A DNA stretch of 38,559 nucleotides from NCBI GenBank assembly GCA_002441135.1, contig DJVJ01000062.1, positions 6,409-44,967 on the forward strand. Reading direction: 5' to 3'. A program made the translations under genes and the position numbers. Every line of letters begins with the position of its first letter. Positions within the stretch are counted from its first letter, which is position 1. The notes below the pieces were generated by a model. It had not been told where the DNA came from and ran no database searches. It saw nothing but the letters and a program-made list of their open reading frames with translations. Shown one piece after another: positions 32,615 through 38,559 of this stretch. This stretch comes from Caryophanales bacterium UBA6259. Lineage in GTDB: Bacteria; Bacillota; Bacilli; Tepidibacillales; Tepidibacillaceae.

Positions 32615-33853
32615 ATGAAAAGAATCAAGACCATTTTAATGATTATCTTGATTGTTTTTCTAGGTTTAGCTGGCTGTACTACGAAAGAAACAACCAGTCC
32701 ATCACCTGCACTAGCACCTCCACCAAATGATGAAGATCATACAAATCAAACAGAACCCAATATCGAATTACCACAAGAAATCGATTTAACAGCTTATGGA
32801 GTTAACCTATTTGGAAATGACTATAGACAATCAGCCGATGGAAAATGGGGAGCATTCACTGGTGCAAAATATGATGAAGAACACAATATTACAAAGCTTT
32901 TCTTATTAGATATTAGTACTGGAGAATTAAAGATTATTGCCGAAGGAAGCTGGATTAAAGTTCTTGATGTTCATCCTACTGGAGAGGGGATTTCCTATTG
33001 GTCATATGTCAATGATCGTGAGGTATTAAACATATATTATCAAGGAGAAAACATTGAAATTATCGATGGCTCCTATGGTTCATTTAGTCCAGACGGTTCA
33101 CAAATTGCCTATGGTAAACATGAACAAGGATTATTTATCTATGATTTGTCTACAAAGTCGGAGACGTTATTAGTAGAGGAAAAAGAGCCATGGTATCCAA
33201 TTTGGTTCCCGAATAATCGAACCCTCTTTTATTTTGCCGATATGGGGAAAACATTAACAGATGGTGCTGGTCAGCTTCAAGGCTTTGCTACTATTGATAC
33301 AAAGACAAAAGAAAAAATTCAGATCACGGATCAAACCGGCAAATTCCGATCTGCTCGTTGGATAATCCCGGGTAAGCTTGTTCATATTTTTGCAGGTTGG
33401 GATGATGGAGCTTACAATATGATTGTCGATCTTACCTCCGAACAAATCATGGATTTGGGAGAGGATTTATTTGCGTTTGGAGGTACCTCTTATGCCATAA
33501 ATCTATCGAAAGAACTATTCTATTTAACTACCCCTGAACAGGTTCAGTTATACCAAGATCTAGAGTCGGTTGGTGCAATTCAGATTATCGATGAGTGGAA
33601 ACCTTATCTTCATATTACAGCTAGCCCAGACGGAGAAAAAATAGCCTTCTTGGCTGGCGATATGGAATTTTCGGAAAACTTTCAAGGTCGTTCCATCTGG
33701 ATTGCTAATCATTTAGGAGGAAATCCGGAAAAGATTACAGCGGAAAAGCTAGCTTATACAACACCACAGTGGATAAATGAAAATACCCTTCTTTCTGTGG
33801 TTAATGACCGAGATAAAGAGATATTTAAAATTGTTTATATCCAAATCGATTAG
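32615..33853 (+). CDS. Lipoprotein with a TolB/PD40-type beta-propeller
   Basis: A 412-residue secreted lipoprotein: the signal peptide ends in the lipobox LGLAGC (lipidated Cys21), followed by a Pro/Thr-rich linker. The rest is built from repeating beta strands with PD40-like signatures such as YGSFSPDGSQIAYGKH, WYPIWFPNNRTLFYFADMG and HITASPDGEKIAFLAGD. Such propellers bind partners or ligands; no catalytic residues are recognisable. An aaggagga ribosome site is present. It is coupled to the preceding C39-like gene and ends before a hairpin. Confidence 0.85.
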   Translation: MKRIKTILMIILIVFLGLAGCTTKETTSPSPALAPPPNDEDHTNQTEPNIELPQEIDLTAYGVNLFGNDYRQSADGKWGAFTGAKYDEEHNITKLFLLDISTGELKIIAEGSWIKVLDVHPTGEGISYWSYVNDREVLNIYYQGENIEIIDGSYGSFSPDGSQIAYGKHEQGLFIYDLSTKSETLLVEEKEPWYPIWFPNNRTLFYFADMGKTLTDGAGQLQGFATIDTKTKEKIQITDQTGKFRSARWIIPGKLVHIFAGWDDGAYNMIVDLTSEQIMDLGEDLFAFGGTSYAINLSKELFYLTTPEQVQLYQDLESVGAIQIIDEWKPYLHITASPDGEKIAFLAGDMEFSENFQGRSIWIANHLGGNPEKITAEKLAYTTPQWINENTLLSVVNDRDKEIFKIVYIQID

Positions 33854-33864
33854 TGAAATTTAGA

Positions 33865-33906
33865 AAAGTCCTTCCACAATCGCTTTATTTAGTGTGGAAG
33901 GACTTT
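33865..33906. terminator. Hairpin between the lipoprotein gene and the UPF0045 gene
   Basis: AAAGTCCTTCCACA (33865-33878) pairs with its complement at 33893-33906 across a 14-base loop. The T-rich tail is weak on both sides, but the position between two convergent genes supports a bidirectional terminator. Confidence 0.65.
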
Positions 33907-33929
33907 CGTCTTGCCTTATATTGCATTGT

Positions 33930-34235
33930 TTATTTTAATTTGTCTAACACAGAATTGAGCTTTTGCTCCATTGAGGCTGCTTTATCTCGACGATCATCAA
34001 TTCGAAGAGAAGTAGATACTCTTAATGCACCTTTTTCAAAGGGAACCTCATGCATTCTTAATATAACTGCAAGAATATCCTGTAAATCTCCCTCCATAAT
34101 CGTACTCATTGGAGTAAGCTGAAATTTAACTGGTTCTTTAGCCTCTTCTAGCACTTTATGTACCTCTGCAACATATTGACTAACACTTGGAGTTGCAGTT
34201 CCTAAGGGTGTAATTGTAACCTCCACAATTGGCAT
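33930..34235 (-). CDS. UPF0045 / thiamine-binding (MTH1187-like) protein
   Basis: A 101-residue ferredoxin-like-fold protein of the MTH1187/YkoF-related family, similar to B. subtilis YqgV. It starts MPIVEVTITPLGTATPSVSQ and contains the family patterns FQLTPMSTIMEGDLQDI and RVSTSLRIDDRRDKA. Members bind thiamine or a related small ligand; the physiological role is unclear. It is a single gene converging on the lipoprotein operon. An agggaga ribosome site precedes the ATG. Confidence 0.85.
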   Translation of the reverse strand: MPIVEVTITPLGTATPSVSQYVAEVHKVLEEAKEPVKFQLTPMSTIMEGDLQDILAVILRMHEVPFEKGALRVSTSLRIDDRRDKAASMEQKLNSVLDKLK

Positions 34236-34341
34236 CAGATGAATCTCCCTTCAAACTAAGTTATAATAGATTTACTTCTATACTATTTTATCCAATTTTT
34301 AACGAGAAAAAAAGGTTCCATTATATAAGAGGTGATTTTTG

Positions 34342-34761
34342 ATGTCCTATTGGTTAAGCCCTGTTCCATCCACTGAGCCTTTTACCATTGGAAGTGAACG
34401 ATTTAAATTAGAGGAGAAAACAGCACTCGCTCTTCGCGATGCCTTTGTAAAGCTTCAGCCTTTTTTCCTTCCCTTCTTAAAAACACATATCCTTCCTGAA
34501 GGAGATGATGAGCTGGTTTGTGGTGTTGATTATTTTTCATTAGAAGGTAATGGGCCCATTATTTTTGATGGTAATCCTCTTCAATTATCTAAATGTGGTG
34601 GGGCATTTCTACAGAAATTACCAACCATAAAGGAAGTTAAGCTACTTCAGGAAACTTATCAAGAGCAGCTTCCACATTTAGTGGAGCAATTTCCTTCGCT
34701 GATGCCAATCATCAAAAAATGGTGGGATCAAGGTTGGGTCGTTGTAATTTTCAAAGAGTAA
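34342..34761 (+). CDS. Unrecognised soluble protein, 139 residues
   Basis: I do not recognise this protein. ATG at 34342 (MSYWLSPVPSTEPFTIG) follows agaggtga. It is acidic and has no membrane segment or signal. Notable features are the stretch LKTHILPEGDDELVCGVDYF, two Cys residues in GVDYFSLEG...SKCGGAF context, and an aromatic C-terminus (IIKKWWDQGWVVVIF). Codon use and ribosome site look normal, so it is probably a real gene. It converges on the gene downstream of btuD, with a shared hairpin at 34798-34835. Confidence 0.7.
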   Translation: MSYWLSPVPSTEPFTIGSERFKLEEKTALALRDAFVKLQPFFLPFLKTHILPEGDDELVCGVDYFSLEGNGPIIFDGNPLQLSKCGGAFLQKLPTIKEVKLLQETYQEQLPHLVEQFPSLMPIIKKWWDQGWVVVIFKE

Positions 34762-34797
34762 GAGAAGTAAAAAAATATAAAGAAAATAAAACTACAA

Positions 34798-34835
34798 AAA
34801 AGGTAGAATGCTAAAAAACTTAGCTTCTACCTTTT
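34798..34835. terminator. Bidirectional hairpin overlapping a stop codon
   Basis: AAAAGGTAGAA (34798-34808) pairs with TTCTACCTTTT (34825-34835), with an inner GCTAA/TTAGC helix. The minus-strand gene at 34820-35122 ends inside it, so its last four codons and its stop lie in the stem. Confidence 0.7.
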
Positions 34836-35122
34836 GCTAATTCATCTATTATCTCTTCTAATTCTGTTTCAAAGTTAAGTATTAATGGACCAGGAAGCTC
34901 GGAATAGATGAGATCCATTTCCTCAAATTTAAGTGCTTCCTCCACAGTTACTGGAGGATGTTTTAAAGAAATCATCCACTGTTTTACCTCATCCATTAAC
35001 TCGTAAAAGGAACGTTCAAACAGATCTGCGTCATCGCCCGCATTTTCCATACTACTTGTACTCATTTGCTTCCATAATGCAAGCATTGTGTCTTTGGCCT
35101 TCATCATGATTTCCTTTGACAT
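34820..35122 (-). CDS. Small unknown protein at the end of the btu operon
   Basis: I do not recognise this 100-residue protein. ATG at 35122 (MSKEIMMKAKDTMLAL) is preferred because gtaggtgag, a ribosome site, lies just upstream; a GTG three codons earlier falls in that site. It appears helical and acidic, with LFERSFYELMDEVKQWMI, PPVTVEEALKFEEMDLIY and FETELEEIIDELAKG; there is no membrane segment. It begins 10 bases after the btuD stop and is very likely co-transcribed with the B12 importer. The role is unknown. Confidence 0.7.
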   Translation of the reverse strand: MSKEIMMKAKDTMLALWKQMSTSSMENAGDDADLFERSFYELMDEVKQWMISLKHPPVTVEEALKFEEMDLIYSELPGPLILNFETELEEIIDELAKGRS

Positions 35123-35131
35123 CCAGCTCAC

Positions 35132-35908
35132 CTACCCATGCAATAGAATTTGTGATACCCCAGTCACAGGATGCTTGATAATGACTGGTTTTGTCTGATA
35201 TACGTGTGCTAGTTTTTGTTCCTCTAACACCTCTGCGACATTACCCCATGCTTGTAGCTTGCCCTGATTCATTAGGATTAATTTGTCGGTGTATTGGGCT
35301 GCTAGATTTAAATCATGTAAAACCATAATGACAGTTAGATTGTTTTTTTGTTGCCAATTTCGAATATGATTCATTACCATAACCTGATGACCAATATCTA
35401 AATAGGTGGTTGGTTCATCTAAAAATAAAACTTGAGGCTCCTGAACCATAGCTCTTGCAATCGCAACAAGCTGACGCTCTCCTCCTGATAAGGAATGGAT
35501 AGGTTCGGTCCGTTTTTTATCTAAATCCAATTCAGCTAAGATCTGATCAATTAGTGAATAGTCCCTACTTTTTAGGGAAGTAAACGGCCTTAACCAAGGA
35601 TATCTTCCCATGGCAACCACTTCTTCTACAGTAAAAGACAAGAGTGGAATTGCTTCTTGCTCCATAAAAGCAATGTATCGAGCAAGCTCCTTCTTGCTAT
35701 AAGCCGTAATCGGGCGATCTTTAAATAGAATTTGGCCATTTTTCGGCAAATAAATTCCACTCATCAGATGAAGCAATGTGGTTTTCCCACTACCATTTGG
35801 CCCGATGATACCGATACTTTCTCCTTCCTGAATCGAAAAAGAGAGATTATTTAATATATCCTTTGTATCTATTTGATAGCTTAATTGTTTTACCTCAAAG
35901 ATACTCAT
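35132..35908 (-). CDS. btuD: Vitamin B12 ABC transporter ATPase BtuD
   Basis: Energises import of cobalamin (or a related corrinoid). ATG at 35908 gives a 258-residue ABC protein, with aaggagg upstream; a 98-residue in-frame extension merely reads btuC in another frame and is rejected. Walker A is GPNGSGKTTLLHL, the Q-loop is FMEQEAIPL, the signature is LSGGERQL, Walker B is VLFLDEPTT and the H-loop is VLHDLN. ATGA overlap with btuC shows translational coupling. The family also contains iron-siderophore ATPases; the cobalamin riboswitch upstream favours B12. Confidence 0.93.
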   Translation of the reverse strand: MSIFEVKQLSYQIDTKDILNNLSFSIQEGESIGIIGPNGSGKTTLLHLMSGIYLPKNGQILFKDRPITAYSKKELARYIAFMEQEAIPLLSFTVEEVVAMGRYPWLRPFTSLKSRDYSLIDQILAELDLDKKRTEPIHSLSGGERQLVAIARAMVQEPQVLFLDEPTTYLDIGHQVMVMNHIRNWQQKNNLTVIMVLHDLNLAAQYTDKLILMNQGKLQAWGNVAEVLEEQKLAHVYQTKPVIIKHPVTGVSQILLHG

Positions 35909-36936
35909 AAGCTTTTCCTCCTTAATCCTTGACGGAGTAAATAAGCAAAAAATGGTGCGCCAATTAGTGCTGTCACCACTCCAATTGGAATCTCTCTTCC
36001 CGGCAAAATACTTCTCGCAATTGTATCTGCCCAAAGTAAAAAGATTGCACCTGCAATAGTTGAAACAGGAATTAAAATTCGATGATCTGGCCCGGTAAGT
36101 ATTCGGAGCATATGTGGAATAACTAATCCCACAAAGCCGATGATTCCTACAATAGAAACGGCAGTTGCTGTTAATAAAGAAGCCACCAAGAGAATCATCC
36201 ACTTCTTTTTATTTACATCAACCCCAAGATGAATCGCCGCTCTCTCCCCTAAAGCCATCACATTGAATTCCTTATGCTGGGTCCATAAGAAAGCAAATCC
36301 AAAGATAAAATAAGGAAGTAAAATTCCGATATCTAACCATTCTTTATTGGCCAAGCTTCCCATCATCCAAAAGATAATCGTCTGCATTTGCTCTCCAGAT
36401 AAAGCAATCGCAAAGGTTAACAATGCACCAATAAGAGACTGAACCACTACCCCTGCTAAAATAAGGGCTTCATTCTTTTGTCTAGATTGAAGATTGGCTA
36501 ACCATAGTACAAATCCTAAAGAAGCCATCGCACCAATAAATGCCGAAATCGAGGTTGAAAGTATGAATAAGCGCTGGGTCTGTAAAAGAATACTGATTGC
36601 TGCACCTAAGGCAGCCCCAGAGGAAACACCTAAAATATAGGGATCTGCCAATGGATTTTGCAAAATCCCTTGAAAAGCCACTCCCGCTAAAGAAAGCATT
36701 CCTCCAACCACCATCGCTAAGAGAATCCTTGGCAACCGAAGATTCCAGATAATTGCTTCTTGACCAGTACTCCAATCCACCTCAAGTGGTATTGAAAATA
36801 GATGGGATACCAAGATTCGATAGATGGTATGGATAGTAACTCCAACAGAGCCAATCCTTAGGCTAATAACGATGGAAATAAGGAGGAAAAGGAATAGTCC
36901 CCCCATCCATAAAAACAATTTTTTATTCTTGTTCAT
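35905..36936 (-). CDS. btuC: Vitamin B12 ABC transporter permease BtuC
   Basis: A FecCD-family permease of 343 residues with about ten membrane helices. Family signatures are NLRLPRILLAMVVGGMLSLAGVA-type stretches, NPLADPYILGVSSGAALGAA and VGIIGFVGLVIPHMLR, the last near the coupling region that contacts the ATPase. PHMLRILTGPDHR is typical of B12 and iron-chelate permeases. It starts 8 bases after the btuF stop and overlaps btuD by four bases. Substrate inference rests on the riboswitch, not on the permease itself. Confidence 0.93.
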   Translation of the reverse strand: MNKNKKLFLWMGGLFLFLLISIVISLRIGSVGVTIHTIYRILVSHLFSIPLEVDWSTGQEAIIWNLRLPRILLAMVVGGMLSLAGVAFQGILQNPLADPYILGVSSGAALGAAISILLQTQRLFILSTSISAFIGAMASLGFVLWLANLQSRQKNEALILAGVVVQSLIGALLTFAIALSGEQMQTIIFWMMGSLANKEWLDIGILLPYFIFGFAFLWTQHKEFNVMALGERAAIHLGVDVNKKKWMILLVASLLTATAVSIVGIIGFVGLVIPHMLRILTGPDHRILIPVSTIAGAIFLLWADTIARSILPGREIPIGVVTALIGAPFFAYLLRQGLRRKSL

Positions 36937-36944
36937 CTGATACC

Positions 36945-37913
36945 CTACTTTATCTTATTGGGATATAAGGCTTTAGCAATACTTTCTAGACCATCAATAA
37001 TTCTTGGACCTGGTCTGCTAATTAAATCATTATCTAGCTCTAATACTTGATTATTTTGAATGGCATCAATGTTTTGCCAGCCTTGACGTGTTTTTATGCC
37101 CTCCACAGCTGTTGGATCATAATATCCATACGTGGTAAAGATGACTTGCGGATTTTGTTCAATGACAATCTCCTCATTCAGCTGAACCCATCCCTGATCC
37201 TGAACAATGTTTATTCCACCTGCTATAGTGATTAATTCATCCATAAAGGTATTTTTCCCTGCGGTCCAAAGATCACTAGAGACTGCCGCAAATACTTTTA
37301 CTTTATCTTCTTCAGGTATTTTTGAAGTAATTTTAACAATGCGATCCTCTTTTTCCTTCATCTGTTGTATAAGAGCTGTTGCTTCCTTTTCTTTATTGGT
37401 GGCAACACCAAGCTTTTCGATTACTTCATAGGCAGCGGCAATGTTTTGCGCATCAAATTGTAATACTGGAATCGATAAATCACGTAGCTTTTGAATCAAT
37501 TCCTGATTATGTGCACCAAGTAACACTAGGTCTGGATTTAACTCTAGGATTTTTTCAGTACTAGGATTGAGAGCATCCTCAAAAGCATATTCCACTTTTT
37601 CTCGAACATCTGCTGGGTAATTGTCATATTTGGTAACAGCAATTACCTTTTCCTTTAAACCTAGTGCAAATAATATTTCGGTATGACTTGGATATAAACT
37701 GATAATACGTTTAGGTTCTGATGGTATTTCTACTTTTGCTGCTGAATGGTCCTCAATCACCAGTGGATAAAGGGAATTGGTCTCATTACTCGTTTCTTCT
37801 ATTGCAGATTGATTCTGTAATGAAGATTCGGATTGTGCATTACATCCTACCATGAAAAAAACAGCCAAAACAGATAAAACTACGAAAAACATTTTCAAAG
37901 ATTTGTTCAACAC
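36945..37913 (-). CDS. btuF: Vitamin B12 ABC transporter substrate-binding lipoprotein BtuF
   Basis: A 322-residue periplasmic-binding-type lipoprotein. The signal peptide ends at the lipobox MVGC (Cys24). The mature part has the two-lobe Fe3+/B12 binding fold: PKRIISLYPSHTEILFALGL, KVIAVTKYDNYP, LNPDLVLLGAH and a C-terminal RPGPRIIDGLESIAKAL. A GTG start at 37913 with a ggaaga site six bases upstream is used; an ATG seven codons later is less well placed. It is first in the operon behind the cobalamin riboswitch. Confidence 0.92.
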   Translation of the reverse strand: MLNKSLKMFFVVLSVLAVFFMVGCNAQSESSLQNQSAIEETSNETNSLYPLVIEDHSAAKVEIPSEPKRIISLYPSHTEILFALGLKEKVIAVTKYDNYPADVREKVEYAFEDALNPSTEKILELNPDLVLLGAHNQELIQKLRDLSIPVLQFDAQNIAAAYEVIEKLGVATNKEKEATALIQQMKEKEDRIVKITSKIPEEDKVKVFAAVSSDLWTAGKNTFMDELITIAGGINIVQDQGWVQLNEEIVIEQNPQVIFTTYGYYDPTAVEGIKTRQGWQNIDAIQNNQVLELDNDLISRPGPRIIDGLESIAKALYPNKIK

Positions 37914-37951
37914 GCTAACTCTTCCCTTCTTTTTTTAGCATGTCGAGGAAA

Positions 37952-37990
37952 TAATAAAACCCTTTTTATCCAGAGAGGGACAAAAAGGGC
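37952..37990 (-). terminator. Riboswitch terminator upstream of btuF
   Basis: CCCTTTTT (37982-37989 complement) pairs with AAAAAGGG (37960-37967 complement), with a GTCC/GGAT inner extension and a TTTTATTATTT tail on the minus strand. It is positioned between the aptamer and btuF, so B12 binding can prevent btuF expression by termination. Confidence 0.8.
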
Positions 37991-38034
37991 TGAATTGTGT
38001 TTGAAATTCGCGTTAATGCGCGTTTCTCGACCAC

Positions 38035-38225
38035 TTTCCTTTTCCTCGAAGGATTAGTTGTACCTTATCTAATAGGCAGGTCTCCTGACTCATGGCGATG
38101 CAGCTCCACACCTTCCCATCCATTTAGGACAGTGGTAAATAAGTGGGTGCTTCCATTTACAGTGGCGGGACCGTGTCGGAATTACACCGACTTCCCTTTT
38201 CATCCTTCGATAAAATATATCGAAA
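38035..38225 (-). promoter_or_regulatory. Cobalamin (AdoCbl) riboswitch
   Basis: The minus strand contains the conserved core GGGAAGTCGGTGTAATTCCG, then acACGGTCCCGCCACTGTAAAT, and further on GAGTCAGGAGACCTGCCT, which are the B12-box signatures. The outer helix may begin near 38225 (TCGATATATTTTATCGA hairpin). It lies directly upstream of btuFCD and is followed by an intrinsic terminator. The remaining 37914-38034 bases hold only that terminator and the btuF ribosome site. Confidence 0.95.
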
Positions 38226-38316
38226 GGAACCTATTGATTTTCATGCTATTCTATTTGTTATTCATTATATCGTATTTTAGAGATTTAACAAGATATTTTT
38301 GTGGGATAAAAGGGAA

Positions 38317-38342
38317 GAAAACGACCATTACTGATCGTTTTC
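38317..38342. terminator. Hairpin in the right-hand tail
   Basis: GAAAACGA (38317-38324) pairs with TCGTTTTC (38335-38342). It may terminate a gene lying beyond the window or an upstream transcript; tails on both sides are only moderately T-rich. Confidence 0.45.
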
Positions 38343-38359
38343 TCGGGGAGTTTTCTTTT

Positions 38360-38551
38360 ATGGTTGGGTTTAATATTAATAGAATAAAGGGTAAATATGA
38401 AGAAAGTATGGAGAAGTTGCGAATAAGTCCGGTGACAAAATGGAAAAATATTAAAGTTATTACTATTAGAAAATGTGGTGATTGTGTGATGTTAGTTATT
38501 AAAATCTTTGTATTATATCTTACAACCATAGCAATGTTTATGGCATCATAA
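38360..38551 (+). CDS. Doubtful small ORF at the window end
   Basis: A possible 63-residue product, MVGFNINRIKGKYEESMEKL onward, with a hydrophobic C-terminus (VMLVIKIFVLYLTTIAMFMAS). The ribosome site is weak (gggga about nine bases upstream), and the same frame stays open upstream through the riboswitch, so the start is uncertain. I do not recognise it. Otherwise 38226-38559 holds only the hairpin noted separately. Confidence 0.25.
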   Translation: MVGFNINRIKGKYEESMEKLRISPVTKWKNIKVITIRKCGDCVMLVIKIFVLYLTTIAMFMAS

Positions 38552-38559
38552 AAATGTAG

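Noticed and set aside
35909..36202. 98-residue N-terminal extension of BtuD
   Set aside because: It is the btuC coding sequence read in another frame; the ABC domain has its own ATG and ribosome site at 35908.
37997..38551. 184-codon plus-strand ORF
   Set aside because: It runs across the antisense of the cobalamin riboswitch; the amino-acid sequence there is only the complement of conserved RNA.
1..38559. CRISPR arrays, tRNA or rRNA genes, transposases
   Set aside because: I saw no regularly spaced repeats, no cloverleaf with the T-loop pattern and no transposase-like protein in the window.

Overview
The window is AT-rich DNA from an endospore-forming member of the Bacillales. The evidence is gpr and spoIIP, a comE competence locus, strong aGGAGG ribosome sites, a T-box and an S-box, and gene order matching the Bacillus yqeG-yqeH-aroE-yhbY-nadD-yqeK-rsfS-yqeM ... 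comEA-comEB-comEC-holA-rpsT-gpr-spoIIP-yqxA-lepA neighbourhood. A selenocysteine-containing respiratory formate dehydrogenase points to an anaerobic or facultative lifestyle. Genera such as Tepidibacillus or Vulcanibacillus would fit, but that is only a guess.

Layout. 1-5.5 kb is the conserved lepA / yqxA-spoIIP-gpr / rpsT (opposite strand) / holA block. 5.6-8.1 kb holds a 105-bp structured intergenic element, an ECF sigma/anti-sigma pair and an EamA transporter, all inserted between holA and comEC. 8.2-14.4 kb is a broken-up comE operon: comEC, comEB and comEA are separated by a probable type I toxin-antitoxin locus (a 26-residue holin-like toxin with an antisense RNA), a CoA-binding protein and a SAM-riboswitch-controlled O-acetylhomoserine sulfhydrylase. 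14.5-18 kb has a DUF2533 gene and leuS with a T-box leader (specifier CTC) behind a near-consensus promoter.

18-25 kb is a formate dehydrogenase module, transcribed fdhD-fdnG-fdnH-fdnI-fdhE-mobA-tatA. The catalytic gene looks like two ORFs but is a single 990-residue selenoprotein. An in-frame TGA at 23685-23687 lies exactly where family members carry Sec, and a SECIS hairpin follows it. FdnG has a twin-arginine signal, FdnH a C-terminal anchor and FdnI heme-ligating histidines. FdhD, FdhE, MobA and TatA supply maturation, cofactor and export functions, so the module should oxidise formate outside the membrane and reduce quinone. No selABCD, tatC or other molybdopterin genes are in the window.

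25.4-31.6 kb is the tightly packed yqeG-yqeM housekeeping operon (ribosome assembly, NAD and shikimate genes) with ATGA-type overlaps. 31.8-34.8 kb carries a secreted C39-like peptidase, a beta-propeller lipoprotein, a thiamine-binding-type UPF0045 protein and an unrecognised gene. 34.8-38.2 kb is a vitamin B12 ABC importer (btuF-btuC-btuD plus a small unknown gene) behind a cobalamin riboswitch with a terminator. The last ~330 bases hold a hairpin and at most one doubtful small ORF.
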